Assembly: GCF_000372965.1 (NCBI RefSeq)
Contig: NZ_KB890024.1
Coordinates: 434,001-498,000, forward strand
From: Hoeflea sp. 108
Lineage (GTDB): Bacteria; Pseudomonadota; Alphaproteobacteria; Rhizobiales; Rhizobiaceae
DNA length: 64,000 bases
Reading direction: 5' to 3'
This document shows positions 17,235 through 28,003 of this stretch, in pieces (the stretch's first letter is position 1; each line of letters starts with the position of its first letter). A program made the translations under genes and the position numbers. Under the pieces are notes generated by a model. It saw only the letters and a list, made by a program, of their open reading frames with translations, was not told the origin of the DNA and searched no databases.

Positions 17235-18680
17235 TTGGGCGACAATACCCTGCTTGTGGTGGATGTAGGCTCGTCGGCGTTGAAGGCTGTGCTGTTCGGC
17301 GCGCGCGGCGAGACATTGGCGTCGGCGACTCAATCGATCGCGACGCGCTCCACCTCCGACGGATTGCACGAACAGGATCCCAACGACTGGTGGTCCGCAC
17401 TGCGTGCAGCCGTCAAGACCTTGGTCTCCAGCGCCCCGGTTTCTGCCATCGCCTTTTCCGGCTCGATGCAGAACCTGATCGCATTACGTGCCGACGGCAG
17501 TCCGACAGGCCCCGCGGTGCTTTATTCCGACCGTCGTCTCGACGGAATTGAGGTCGAGCAGTTGGGCGAGCGCCTGCCCCGCGACTATGCGCAGAGAACC
17601 GGCAACCGGCTCGATCCGGCCCACACCATCCTCAAGCTGATGGCGCGCCGACGCTTTGCAGCACATGCAGCCAACCAGCCCGTTCACTGGACCTTCGGCG
17701 CCAAGGATGCCTTGACGTTTCGGCTGACCGGAGAAGCTGTCATTGATCCAACGACGGCATCGACCACGGGCCTCATGAACATCGCGCAGCGCTGTTGGGA
17801 TGCCAATCTGCTTGCGGCGGCGGGCGTCGACGAAGCCGCGCTGCCGCGCATCCGGCCTGCCGATGCGACTGTCGGTTATGTGACGTCGACAGCGGCGGCG
17901 CAGACCGGTCTTCCGGCCGGCATCCCGGTCTTCAACGGATCTGGCGATGCAGGTGCTGCGACTTGGGGTGCAGCAGCCGATGTTCCGGGTACGGCATATT
18001 GTTACCTCGGCACCACCGGCTGGGTCGCAGCCACGCTCGACCACGCCGTCGCATCACCCCCGCGCGACACCTACACGCTGGCGGACGCAGTGCGGCCGGA
18101 TCGCGTGATCGTCATCTCTCCCTTCCTGACTGCCGGGTCCGCACTGGACTGGCTCGTGAGGACGACAGGGCGACCGATTGAACAATTGCTCGACGACACA
18201 GCGCTTGCAGCGCCCGGCGACGCCCTGTTCCTGCCCTATCTTGGCGGCGAGCGAGCGCCGTTCGAAGACAGCAAGGTGCGCGGCGCCTTGCTGGGGCTTA
18301 GCCACACAACCAGCCCCGGCGAGTTGGCTCTTGCGGTGATGGAGGGTATTTCCTTTGCCGTGCGGCACAATCTGGAGGCTGCCGGACTGGTGTGTTCAAC
18401 CTTGCCGGTAATCGGCGGCGCCGCTCGTCATGCCCAGCAGCGGCAGATTCTGGCGGACGCGCTAGGGCGGAGCATTGCCATACCCGGCGACAGCGAGACG
18501 ATGACCGCGACGGGCGTTCTGAGGATGGTCGCCGATGTCGCCGGCATTACCCTCGATCACGCAACACCGGCAACCGTCATCAATCCGAGACCCGAGCGAG
18601 CAGCACGCCACGGCCGACGATACGCCGCCTATCTCGCCGCATCTTCATTCGCTCGGGATCTGTCACAACATCTGAATTGA
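17235..18680 (+). CDS. FGGY-family carbohydrate kinase (xylulokinase-like)
   Basis: 481 residues of a two-domain sugar kinase that phosphorylates a pentulose or related sugar with ATP. The N-terminal nucleotide-fold strand VVDVGSSALKAVLF (about 7-20), the FNGSGDAGAATWGA region and the C-terminal LPYLGGERAPFEDSKVRG motif resemble XylB-type enzymes. The start is TTG 17235, with GGAGG 6 nt upstream. It is the first gene of a forward series with the sugar ABC transporter genes, so it probably phosphorylates the imported sugar. The exact substrate cannot be read from the sequence. Confidence 0.88.
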   Translation: MGDNTLLVVDVGSSALKAVLFGARGETLASATQSIATRSTSDGLHEQDPNDWWSALRAAVKTLVSSAPVSAIAFSGSMQNLIALRADGSPTGPAVLYSDRRLDGIEVEQLGERLPRDYAQRTGNRLDPAHTILKLMARRRFAAHAANQPVHWTFGAKDALTFRLTGEAVIDPTTASTTGLMNIAQRCWDANLLAAAGVDEAALPRIRPADATVGYVTSTAAAQTGLPAGIPVFNGSGDAGAATWGAAADVPGTAYCYLGTTGWVAATLDHAVASPPRDTYTLADAVRPDRVIVISPFLTAGSALDWLVRTTGRPIEQLLDDTALAAPGDALFLPYLGGERAPFEDSKVRGALLGLSHTTSPGELALAVMEGISFAVRHNLEAAGLVCSTLPVIGGAARHAQQRQILADALGRSIAIPGDSETMTATGVLRMVADVAGITLDHATPATVINPRPERAARHGRRYAAYLAASSFARDLSQHLN

Positions 18681-18722
18681 ACCCAAAGCACGTTAGAGCG
18701 CTCAATCGACAAGGAGGAAGTC

Positions 18723-19634
18723 ATGAGAATGCTTACGACACTGCTGGCCGCCGGCATCTTTCAGTTCACGGCGTCCGCGCATGCGGAAGACATCGCCGTG
18801 CTGACGCCATATCTCAGTTCGGTCGCCACCAACGAAATGATCGAGACCTTCAAGTCCGAATCCGCGGCAAAGGGCTGGACAGTCAACGTCGTCGACACGC
18901 GCGGAGACTTCCAGCAATTGGCGAGCCGCGTCGAGGATGTGGCCAATGCCGGGGTGAAAGCCATTGTTCTGGTCAGCGTCGATCCCAACCAGATTGGTGA
19001 TCAGGTGGCCGCCGCGGCCGACAAGGGTATTCCGGTCATCGCGCTGGACGGTGCGCTGGCAAAGGGTGTGGCAATCAACATCACGACCGACAATTTTGCG
19101 CTCGGCACCTTGCTCTCGGACTATCTGTTCAAGGCGATGGGCGACAAGGGCAACATCGTGAAGTTCTTCCACTCGGCGCATCCCGGCGTGCGCCAGCGCG
19201 AACTGGCTCTCGACAAGGCACTCGGTGAGCATCCCGGCATCAAGGTGATAGCCGAACATTATGTGCAGGTTCCCGGTCCCATCGACAACGCCCGTCAGGC
19301 CATGGAGACCTTCGCGCGTCAGTATGGCGACGAGATCAATGGCGTCTGGGCCGCCTGGGACGAGCCGGCAATCGGCGCCTTGCTCGCCATCCAGAGCGAC
19401 AAGCCCGATTCCAAGGCTCTGATCGCCGGCATCGACGGCAACCCGCAGGCCATCGACCTGATCAAGCAATGCACCAATCTGGTGGCGACGGTCCGGCAGG
19501 ATTTCCCCGGCATTGCCAAGACGGCAGTGCAAGAAATCGCTTCGGTGATCGACGGCAAGAAGCCTGAGAAATCCGAAATCTTCGTCAGCGCCAATGTGAT
19601 CGACCGGGCCAGCCTCGGTGTGACCTGCAACTAG
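18723..19634 (+). CDS. Sugar ABC transporter periplasmic binding protein (RbsB-like)
   Basis: 303 residues. A Sec signal peptide (MRMLTTLLAAGIFQFTASAHA, probable cleavage before ED) leads into a type I periplasmic-binding fold of the ribose/galactose class. Features include VVDTRGDFQQLASRVEDV, AIVLVSVDPNQIGDQVAAA and a second lobe with WAAWDEPAIGALLA and AGIDGNPQAIDLI. A strong AAGGAGGAA precedes the ATG. It should deliver the substrate to the RbsA/RbsC-type components encoded directly downstream. Confidence 0.92.
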   Translation: MRMLTTLLAAGIFQFTASAHAEDIAVLTPYLSSVATNEMIETFKSESAAKGWTVNVVDTRGDFQQLASRVEDVANAGVKAIVLVSVDPNQIGDQVAAAADKGIPVIALDGALAKGVAINITTDNFALGTLLSDYLFKAMGDKGNIVKFFHSAHPGVRQRELALDKALGEHPGIKVIAEHYVQVPGPIDNARQAMETFARQYGDEINGVWAAWDEPAIGALLAIQSDKPDSKALIAGIDGNPQAIDLIKQCTNLVATVRQDFPGIAKTAVQEIASVIDGKKPEKSEIFVSANVIDRASLGVTCN

Positions 19635-19645
19635 CTGGCGGCTGC

Positions 19646-21141
<1,496 letters not shown>

Positions 21142-21145
<4 letters not shown>

Positions 21146-22071
21146 GCCTGGTTTCGCGCTTCGGCACGCTTCTGGGGCTTGCCGCGATTGTCGCCGTATT
21201 CTCGGTGCTGTCGCCGCATGGCTTCGCGCAGGGCTCGAACCTGATCAACATCACCCAGCAGATGTCCTTGCTGGCAATTGTCGCCCTGGGCGCTGCATTC
21301 GTGATGTCGCTGTCGGAATTCGACCTGTCGATCGGCGCGGTCGTGTCCATGGCTGGTATCGTTTCCGTCAGCCTGTTCGGATTGGGTTGGGGCATCATTC
21401 CCACCGTCATCGCCACGCTCGCCGCCGGCTTCGCCGTGGGCTGCGTAAGTGGGTTCTTCGTAGCGACCTGGCGCGTGCCAAGCTTCATCATGACGTTGGC
21501 CATGGGCACGATCGTCGGCGGCTTTACATTCTGGGCGAGCGGCGGCGCCACACTGTTCAGCAACATCCCCGTTGCCTTTCGCGACATCGGTCGCGGCTAT
21601 CTCGGCGGCATCCCGGTTCTGACTCTTTGGGCGATGGCCGGTACGCTGTTTGTCGCGTTCGTCCTCGACTGGACCGAGCTCGGACGGCGCATCCTTGCCA
21701 TAGGCGGCAACCGCGAGGCTGCACGCCTCGCAGGTGTCGGTGTGGTCCCGGCGACAGTCTGGGCTTTTGGACTTTGCACGCTCATGGCGGCATTGGCCGG
21801 CCTGCTGTTGACGGCCAGGCTTGGCAGCGCCCATCCGACTGGCGGAAACGGTTTTCTGCTGCAGGCCTACGCAGCGGTCTATCTCGGCATGACTGCCTTT
21901 CGTGACGGGCAGCCAAACGCCGCGGGGACGCTGCTGGGCGCGGCGATCATCGCGGTTGTCGCCAACGGCCTGACCATTCTCGGTGTCCCCAACTACCTTC
22001 AGGACATCTTCACAGGCCTCATCATCATTGCGTCGGTGATGGTCCGCAATTTTGGGCGGACAGCGGATTGA
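21142..22071 (+). CDS. Sugar ABC transporter permease (RbsC-type)
   Basis: 309 residues, almost entirely hydrophobic with about eight to ten membrane segments. It carries the conserved central motif ALGAAFVMSLSEFDLSIGAVVSMAG near residues 50-75 and GRRILAIGGNREAARLAGV, both typical of ribose-type permeases. It starts in an ATGA overlap with the ATPase gene and ends in a TTGA overlap with the GntR gene. Confidence 0.93.
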
Positions 22072-22766
22072 GCGTCACGCATTTCGCCTATGATCGCGTC
22101 GCGCAGTCGCTGGCAATCGAGCTGACGAACAGCCTGTGGCGCGCCGGCGATGAGCTGCCATCGGAAGCGGACCTCGCAGCCCATTTCAATGTCGCCCGCC
22201 GCACGGTCCGCAAGGCGCTGGCGATCGTCGAGAAAGATGGTCTGATCACGAAAGGCAAGGGGCGGCGCACACGCTTTCGCGGCAAGACCATCGACTGGTC
22301 TCACGACATGGTGACGGGCCTGCCGGCGGCGGCGCGACGCGCGGGCCTCAGATTATCGACACGGGTGCTGAAGATCGGTGAGGTTCCGGCCGGGCTCAGC
22401 GAGGCGCGTGCCCTCGGTCTGCCTCTCGGTACCCCAGTCACCGAACTCTGGCGGCTGAGGCTGCTCGACGGCAAGGCGATGGTCCAGCAACGATCGGTGC
22501 TTCCGGTCGACATCCTGGCGTCGATCGTTCCTGCCGACCTCGTTCGCCATTCGCTCTACGATCTGGTTCGTCGCGACAGTGATGTCGGCCAGCTTCTCGT
22601 TACCGAAGAGCATTTTTCGCCGTCGCAGGTGACGGCAAGCGAGGCCTGCTTCGCCCTCGTCGAGGAGAGCCGGCCGGTGATGCGTGTGACGCGCATCGTC
22701 GCAGGTGCGAAGGGGCCGGTCGAATATTCCAACTCGGTTCTGCTTGGACCGCTCTTTCGCTTCTAG
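22068..22766 (+). CDS. GntR-family (HutC-type) transcriptional regulator
   Basis: 232 residues. An N-terminal GntR winged helix (about 10-75, with DELPSEADLAAHFNVARRTV and KALAIVEKDGLITKGKGRRT) is followed by a UTRA ligand-binding domain (about 90-230). Translation starts at TTG 22068, overlapping the permease stop as TTGA, so it is the last gene of the sugar operon and probably senses the sugar or its phosphate. Likely operators are the palindromes at 17140-17171 or 23010-23025. Confidence 0.88.
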   Translation: MSVTHFAYDRVAQSLAIELTNSLWRAGDELPSEADLAAHFNVARRTVRKALAIVEKDGLITKGKGRRTRFRGKTIDWSHDMVTGLPAAARRAGLRLSTRVLKIGEVPAGLSEARALGLPLGTPVTELWRLRLLDGKAMVQQRSVLPVDILASIVPADLVRHSLYDLVRRDSDVGQLLVTEEHFSPSQVTASEACFALVEESRPVMRVTRIVAGAKGPVEYSNSVLLGPLFRF

Positions 22767-22780
22767 AGCGGTCCTGCTTC
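22746..22780 (+). terminator. Hairpin overlapping the GntR stop codon
   Basis: GGACCGCTCT (22746-22755) and AGAGCGGTCC (22765-22774) form a perfect 10-bp stem with a 9-nt loop, followed by the pyrimidine-rich TGCTTCTCTT. The stop codon TAG (22764-22766) lies at the loop/stem junction, so the left arm is coding. It probably ends the sugar operon transcript. Confidence 0.7.
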
Positions 22781-23077
22781 TCTTCGAAACGCAGTACCTG
22801 CCTATCTCTTTATTTTCGTGCAATTCCGGGTAGCAGACTGCTCCGGGCCTTTCTGGAATTGCAGAAACTGTGCCGGGTGCACAAGGCAAGCGACCACGTC
22901 GCTCATCGGGGCAACTCACCGTCGTTCAGCTTCATGAAAAGAGAGCGTCGCGATCGCACCTTGGGTCGACGATCGCCAATACACGCCATTGACAGCGCGC
23001 TCATAAGAATCAAACATATGTTTGAAACATACAATTCAAATATACGTTGCATCTGTTGGCGTTTGTCTGGAGGTCTC
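22767..23077. other. Intergenic region upstream of the DapA-family gene
   Basis: 311 bp containing three sequence features and no gene: an inverted repeat TGCAATTCC/GGAATTGCA (22819-22827 and 22855-22863) enclosing AGCAGACTGCT, a 16-bp palindrome at 23010-23025, and an AT-rich stretch at 23005-23050 that probably includes the promoter of the next gene. GGAGG at 23069-23073 is its ribosome-binding site. Confidence 0.6.
23010..23025. promoter_or_regulatory. 16-bp perfect palindrome, candidate operator
   Basis: TCAAACATATGTTTGA is a perfect palindrome 52 bp before the ATG of the DapA-family gene, inside the AT-rich promoter-like stretch. The size and position suit a dimeric repressor. The GntR protein encoded just upstream is the natural candidate. 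Confidence 0.55.
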
Positions 23078-23998
23078 ATGCATATCAAACCGAATGGGTC
23101 GTTCGTGGCACTGGTCACGCCGATGAACTCCGATGGTTCCATTGATCTGGCTGGTTTTCGCGGCCTGCTTGAGTTTCATCGACAGAACCATACCAAGGCG
23201 ATCCTGATCATGGGATCGACCGGTGAGGTTTCGCTGCTGACGCCGGAAGAGCGGCGCATGATCATCACCGAAACGGCCAAGATGCCGCGCGGCGACATGC
23301 TCCTATATTTCGGCTGCACGGGCACCAACACCCAGGCAACGATCGACCTGGTGCGTTATGCCAAGAACGAAGGCGGCGACGGCGCCATCGTTGCAGCTCC
23401 TTCCTATATCTGCGCGGACAACGACTCCATCGTCGAGTATGTTCTGGAAGTTTGCGATGCGGTTGACTTCCCAATCGGCTTCTACAACAATCCCCCACGC
23501 GTAAAGACCGATTTGCACTGGACCGACATCCAGCGCATCGCAGCCCATCCGAACATGGTCGTGCTTAAGGAATCGACGACGCGCGTTGGCCAGGTGGCGC
23601 AGGTCTGCCGGGCCGAACTCGATCTTTCCGTCATGTGCTGCTGCTCGCCGAATCTTGGGCTGGTGGTCCCGACGATGGCGCTTGGCGGCCATGGCACCGC
23701 AAACATGACAGGCAACATCATCCCGCGCGAGATGGCGGTGATCTCCAAGCCGTGGGCGTCAGGCGAAGACGCATTTGCCTGTCGCTCGGCCTGGCTGCGC
23801 AACTTGCCGATGCTGCACTTTGCCTATGCGGCCGTTAATCCCGTTTCGATGAAGTCGCTCATGGCGGCGGTCGGCTTGCCGGCGGGGCCACTGCGTAAGC
23901 CACTTCGGGCCGCTGATCCCAAATTGCTTGAAGACGGCATCCGTATCGCCCGTGAGCTCCGTCTGGACGAGGTCTACGGCTACCGCCTGCCGCGCTGA
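23078..23998 (+). CDS. DapA-family (dihydrodipicolinate synthase-like) aldolase/lyase
   Basis: 306 residues with the class I aldolase TIM-barrel pattern. GSTGE at 46-50 binds the 2-oxo acid carboxylate, Tyr136 lies in GFYNNPPR, and the Schiff-base Lys164 in VVLKEST is present. Members with this pattern catalyse aldol or dehydration reactions on 2-keto-3-deoxy sugar acids or make dihydrodipicolinate. Its position after a sugar transporter/kinase operon favours a carbohydrate substrate over lysine synthesis. The start ATG 23078 has GGAGG 4 nt upstream. A run MCCCSPN in the second half is unusual but in frame. Confidence 0.85.
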   Translation: MHIKPNGSFVALVTPMNSDGSIDLAGFRGLLEFHRQNHTKAILIMGSTGEVSLLTPEERRMIITETAKMPRGDMLLYFGCTGTNTQATIDLVRYAKNEGGDGAIVAAPSYICADNDSIVEYVLEVCDAVDFPIGFYNNPPRVKTDLHWTDIQRIAAHPNMVVLKESTTRVGQVAQVCRAELDLSVMCCCSPNLGLVVPTMALGGHGTANMTGNIIPREMAVISKPWASGEDAFACRSAWLRNLPMLHFAYAAVNPVSMKSLMAAVGLPAGPLRKPLRAADPKLLEDGIRIARELRLDEVYGYRLPR

Positions 23999-24114
23999 AT
24001 GGCAGACAAGGTTGCCGTGCCCCATCTCGGGCGCGATGTGTGTCGGCGCACATATCCTCAGATTTGATGCGGCACGCACGAGCGCCTGCGCCGCCTTTCG
24101 GCTATGAGGGTCAT

Positions 24115-24786
24115 ATGGAGGCGACTGACAACAGCATCGGCCAGCAGGATGATCGCGACACTCGTGGTGCGTTGTTGCGCGCGGCCACCTTCGTGTTCGC
24201 CGACCGCGGCTTCGACGCCGCGACATTGAGGGAAGTTACCCGGGCGGCCGGAGCAAACATTGCCGCGGTCAACTACCACTTCCGCTCCAAGGACGAACTT
24301 CTGCGCCTGACGCTAGAACAATGCCTGGGCCCGTTGAACGCGGCGCGCCTGGAGGCGATGAAGTCGTGCGAGCAAGCCCGGCAGCCAACCCTGCGCATGG
24401 TGCTGCACGCGATCGTGGCGCCGCTCGTTGAACTCAGCCTTGATGAGCGCGGTGGGCGCGCGGCAATCCGGCTGATGTTGCAAACCAAGGCGTTGCCTCG
24501 AGATCTGACCAATGAGATCTTTGCCGAGCAGTTCGACGAACTCCATCGCCTGTCCCGACATATGCTGCAGCGGGTGGCACCCCATCTCAGCGAAAGCCAA
24601 ATCGCGCTACGCTACGAATATATCCGCGGTGCCATTCTGCACGTCCTAGCTGACCTCGATCCAAATGCCCGCCGCATGCCCGGCCTCGAGGATATCCAGG
24701 ATCATGTCAGCAACAGCGAGCTGATAGACGACATCATCAGCTTCTGCGACACTGGCTTTCAGGTGGCTGACTCACGTAGCTGTTGA
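24115..24786 (+). CDS. TetR-family transcriptional regulator
   Basis: 223 residues. The N-terminal TetR helix-turn-helix is clear at about 18-65 (GALLRAATFVFADRGFDAAT, TRAAGANIAAVNYHFRSKDE). The helical C-terminal domain resembles the CecR-type group (ALRYEYIRGAILHVLADLDPN). ATG 24115 with GAGGG close upstream is chosen over 24040. No gene that it obviously controls is adjacent; 603 bp without a gene follow. Confidence 0.87.
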   Translation: MEATDNSIGQQDDRDTRGALLRAATFVFADRGFDAATLREVTRAAGANIAAVNYHFRSKDELLRLTLEQCLGPLNAARLEAMKSCEQARQPTLRMVLHAIVAPLVELSLDERGGRAAIRLMLQTKALPRDLTNEIFAEQFDELHRLSRHMLQRVAPHLSESQIALRYEYIRGAILHVLADLDPNARRMPGLEDIQDHVSNSELIDDIISFCDTGFQVADSRSC

Positions 24787-25098
24787 TCATCGGCCGCCGG
24801 ACAAGCGCCGACGGCGCTCACGGGAGAGGTGTTGGCAGCTTGCTTCTAGGTGTCGCCGCACTGCCCGAGCCGACCAAGCGGAGCAAGGTCGTGGACGGCT
24901 TGCGCAGCGCCCATGCACTGTTGTGTGCGGACGCAGGCCATCCTCAAGAACGGGCTGCCGGGGCTCGTGCGATTGGGGGCTGGCAGATCATTCTTGAGGC
25001 ACCGTTGTCGGGCGCCGAGCTTCGCGGCTCTCGAAGAAGCGAAGCAAAATCAGCTGGTTATGGAGTCGGAAGATAGCTGGCGGTGCGGGCAGTCTTGA

Positions 25099-25186
25099 GC
25101 GAACTCGTCCGTAGGTTGGCGTCGCTGTTTTCGCGGGGAAACAGGGGGCCCGCATAAACTGCGAATACTCATTTCACCGTCCGCCG
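25099..25186. repeat. Dispersed repeat, copy 2
   Basis: This is the partner of 10257-10345, in the same orientation, with shared blocks TAGGTTGG, TGTTTTCG, GGGAAACAGGG (here with one extra G) and CTCATTTCACCGTCCGCCG. The middle 15-20 bp differ. It lies between a TetR gene and the exo locus. Confidence 0.6.
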
Positions 25187-25312
25187 AATTGGCCACGAAA
25201 TTGAGAAGCTTGGGAAATAAATCCCTGAAGCATTAACGGGGACCGTGAGCGCGCCCCCACCTCGGAGTGTGCAGTGTTTTGATTATCGGATATCTGACGT
25301 CAGGCAAGACAA

Positions 25313-25350
25313 GCCCATCGACCGGCCGCGCGCGAGTCCGGTCGATGGGC
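25313..25350 (-). terminator. Hairpin downstream of the exoQ-like gene
   Basis: GCCCATCGACCGG (25313-25325) and CCGGTCGATGGGC (25338-25350) are perfect 13-bp complementary arms with a 12-nt loop, beginning 39 bp after the exoQ-like stop. On the minus strand it is followed by TTGTCTTG, only partly T-rich. It probably ends the exoYFQ transcript. Confidence 0.7.
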
Positions 25351-25389
25351 GCTGTTCAGCATAGAGGGATGCCAACGGACCGGCTTGAC

Positions 25390-26640
25390 TCAGGCCGTCC
25401 TAGCGAATGCCGGGCGGGTAATACTGGATTGAGCCGCATTTTCCTGGGCACGTGCCCAGCAAAAATAGAGCAGGAACGAGCCAACCGCATAGGGCTGCAG
25501 CATGTCGACCTCGAAGAAAGAGCGGATGGCGAGCAGCGCGAGAATGCCGCTGAAGAGCAGCGGTTCTGTCCAGACGCGGCTGCCGAGGAGGCCGCGAATG
25601 CAAAGGCCGAGAGCCGCGATCAGCGGCAGGGCGATGGCCGCCGTCCCAACATAACCGAGTTCGACAAATGCCTCGATGTAGGTGTTGTGGAAATGGAAGC
25701 CGGAGCGCGAGTCAATGTAGAACTCCTTCCACAGCCGCTCTGCCTCTGAAAAGCCCTGGACCCAATAGGCCTGGTAACCGACGCCAAGCCAAGGCTGGGT
25801 GGCGGCTGCGTCAAAACCTTGCTGCCACAGATAGGTGCGTCCGGTAAGCGTCGAATCCTTGCCGAAAGCGCCGAGCACCATGTCGACGGCGCCGAGGTTG
25901 AGAGCGGCCAGAACGGCCACGATGCCGACAGCAGCGGTGGCGGCGAAGAACACCCGGCGTTGCGCTGGCGAGAATGCCTGCAAGGTTGCGCCGACCAGGA
26001 TAAGCGTGAGGGCCGCCGGCGTCGCCAGCATCGAGGTTGCCGATTTCGACATCGCCAGGAGCGCTGCCGAGAGCACTGCCACGGCCAGTGCCAAAAGGCG
26101 CGACAGGCGACCGGTGCCGAGGAACAGGACAAAATAGCAGCCGAACAGGATGCCGAGCGAGGCATAGAAGGCGAGCTGATTTTTCGAGGCGAAGGCGCCG
26201 ACGAAGGAATAGGTGCCGTCGAGCGCATCGTAGACTGAACCGCCGACGGCAATCGAGTAGGCGAGGATAGCGGCGATGCCTGACAGTGCGCCGACGGTGA
26301 GCGTCCTGGCGTCGATGACGCGGGCGGCAATGACGGCGCAGACGACATGCGACAGGTACTGGAGCCCGGCCCGCGCAGTGATGTCGGGTGCGTCGGACCA
26401 GAACCAGGACAGGCATGCGATCAGCGCGAAGGCAAGCAGTTGCGGCGAATGGACAAGGCGGCCGAGCGTGAAACGGTAGTCGACCAAGATCAGCGGCATC
26501 CACAGTGCGTAGTAGGCCAGTACCGAAACCTGTCCGATGCGGAATGAATAGGCGAAGACGAACAGCGACACGGCGACCGCGAAGCCGCCGTAGAGCCTGT
26601 TGTGGTCTGGTGCGACCAGCAGTGCCTTCCTGATCTTCAT
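25390..26640 (-). CDS. exoQ: O-antigen ligase-like exopolysaccharide polymerase (ExoQ-type)
   Basis: 416 residues with about ten to twelve membrane segments and the Wzy/WaaL-type periplasmic loop, seen here as LTGRTYLWQQGFDAAATQPW followed by LGVGYQAYW and FHFHNTYIEAFVELGY. In Sinorhizobium ExoQ takes part in polymerising succinoglycan repeat units in the periplasm. The order exoY-exoF-exoQ on one strand matches that locus and supports the name. The exoF stop lies 11 bp upstream. A ligase to another acceptor is possible in principle. Confidence 0.8.
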   Translation of the reverse strand: MKIRKALLVAPDHNRLYGGFAVAVSLFVFAYSFRIGQVSVLAYYALWMPLILVDYRFTLGRLVHSPQLLAFALIACLSWFWSDAPDITARAGLQYLSHVVCAVIAARVIDARTLTVGALSGIAAILAYSIAVGGSVYDALDGTYSFVGAFASKNQLAFYASLGILFGCYFVLFLGTGRLSRLLALAVAVLSAALLAMSKSATSMLATPAALTLILVGATLQAFSPAQRRVFFAATAAVGIVAVLAALNLGAVDMVLGAFGKDSTLTGRTYLWQQGFDAAATQPWLGVGYQAYWVQGFSEAERLWKEFYIDSRSGFHFHNTYIEAFVELGYVGTAAIALPLIAALGLCIRGLLGSRVWTEPLLFSGILALLAIRSFFEVDMLQPYAVGSFLLYFCWARAQENAAQSSITRPAFARTA

Positions 26641-26651
26641 GCCGGCTGTGG

Positions 26652-27905
26652 CTATCTCACCGGAACAGCGCCGGAGCGCTCGACCTTCAGTACGTCGCCT
26701 GGCAGCACCGGGGTGTCTTCCTCGGCTGTGATCTGACTGCTCTTGCCACTGCCCTTGCGCACCAGGACGTAGGACAGTGCGGATTCCGAGCCTGTCGTGG
26801 GAGCAACGCCGCCGGCCTCCGATATCAGACCCTTCTGGGTGTTGAGCTTGAGGGTCACGGCGTTGAGTTCGGCGACCGCCTTCTGCCGTTCAGTTGCGAG
26901 TTCGGACTCATTGTCATTCTTCAGGTCGATCGCATCCTGCTCGGCTTTGCTGATGTCTTGCTTGGCACGCAGCATCGCCGTTTCAAGGTCGAGGATCTTG
27001 CCTTCCATCTCTGCGATGGAACGTTCGGTCGACAGCACGCGGGTGTTCACCACCAGTCCCTTCTGGGCGAGCGAATCGATGCCACCAAGTTCCTTCTTGG
27101 CGAGCTCCACCTGTCGGCTCTGCGTTTCAGACTTCCGGGCAAGGGCTTCGATCTCGCGCGTGAGCAGGCCTTTGAGGTCGTCAAGCGCCTTTAGCCGCAG
27201 CGCGATCTTCTTCTGGCGCGAAGCCATGATTGCCGTCTCTTCCGAGATCATGTCCGGGACGAGTGGGTTCGAGGCGATTGCCTCCGGTGCCATGACCTCG
27301 GACTTGCCGGCAAGTTCGGCATCGATACGCGCCCTGGCCACCATCAGCCGCAGTTGCTGGTCGGTCAGCACGGCATGGCTGCCCGCAGCATTGATAAGAT
27401 TGCGCTCGGTGCCAGCGCCATCGCTACCGCGCCGCATGCCGCCGGCCATGCTGATCGCCTTGAGCACCGTGAGGTCGGGCACATAGGCGTATTGTCCTGG
27501 GGCCTGGATGTCACCGGAGACGTAGAAAGGCCGGTACTGCGCGATCTCGACCGAAGCTTCCGGCCGGTCCGACAGCCCGAACTTGTCTTGCAGGGACTTG
27601 CCGATCGAGGCGGCAATCTCGGCGGTTGTCTTGCCCGCAGCGTCTGTCTCGCCGACGAAGGGCAGGGACAGCCTGCCCGACGGGCCGACGGTGTAGTCGC
27701 CGCTGACAGGTGACCAGTCGCGGAAGGTGCCTTCGACGGTTTGCCACTCGACGACACGGATCGTCAGCTTGTCGAGTGTGCCCAGGCGGTACTCGTCGGC
27801 GAAGGCAGAGCTGTCAGTCGTGAACAGGATGATGCCTGCGATGACAGTCGCAATCAGGCTGCGAGCCACGGGCGGGTGATGGCGTGTTGCGGAGAAAATG
27901 ATCAA
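26652..27905 (-). CDS. exoF: Exopolysaccharide export protein ExoF
   Basis: 417 residues. A signal peptide (hydrophobic core RSLIATVIAGIILF, probable cleavage after SAFA near 36) precedes a polysaccharide-export (Wza-type) domain with YTVGPSGRLSLPFVGE. An SLBB-like segment follows (YVSGDIQAPGQYAYVPDLTV). A long helical, coiled-coil region covers about 230-370 (EIEALARKSETQSRQVELAK). It should form or dock to the periplasmic/outer-membrane export channel. The frame is open upstream through exoY antisense; TTG 27905 with AGGAG 10 nt upstream gives the family-typical length. Confidence 0.85.
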   Translation of the reverse strand: MIIFSATRHHPPVARSLIATVIAGIILFTTDSSAFADEYRLGTLDKLTIRVVEWQTVEGTFRDWSPVSGDYTVGPSGRLSLPFVGETDAAGKTTAEIAASIGKSLQDKFGLSDRPEASVEIAQYRPFYVSGDIQAPGQYAYVPDLTVLKAISMAGGMRRGSDGAGTERNLINAAGSHAVLTDQQLRLMVARARIDAELAGKSEVMAPEAIASNPLVPDMISEETAIMASRQKKIALRLKALDDLKGLLTREIEALARKSETQSRQVELAKKELGGIDSLAQKGLVVNTRVLSTERSIAEMEGKILDLETAMLRAKQDISKAEQDAIDLKNDNESELATERQKAVAELNAVTLKLNTQKGLISEAGGVAPTTGSESALSYVLVRKGSGKSSQITAEEDTPVLPGDVLKVERSGAVPVR

Positions 27906-27960
27906 GGGACGGTGGCTCCTGTCGATGCCTTGCGCGCCCGATGGCTGCAAGGACAGAAAT

Positions 27961-27987
27961 GCTGCGCCGCCCCACCTTGGGCGCAGC
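27961..27987 (-). promoter_or_regulatory. Intercistronic hairpin between exoY and exoF
   Basis: GCTGCGCC (27961-27968) and GGCGCAGC (27980-27987) form a perfect 8-bp stem with an 11-nt loop in the 98-bp gap between exoY and exoF. On the minus strand it is followed by ATTTCTG, so it could cause partial termination or protect the exoY message and set the ratio of ExoY to ExoF/ExoQ. Confidence 0.5.
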
Positions 27988-28003
27988 TTCTTGCGCGGTC
28001 GGC

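Larger units (their letters stand above)
24787..25389. other. Gene-free stretch with a repeat copy and a terminator-like hairpin
   Basis: 603 bp. The first 290 bp have high-GC, gene-like composition but only short frames and may be eroded coding sequence. A dispersed repeat copy lies at 25099-25186. The last part holds the hairpin at 25313-25350, downstream of the exoQ-like gene. No intact gene is supported. Confidence 0.55.
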
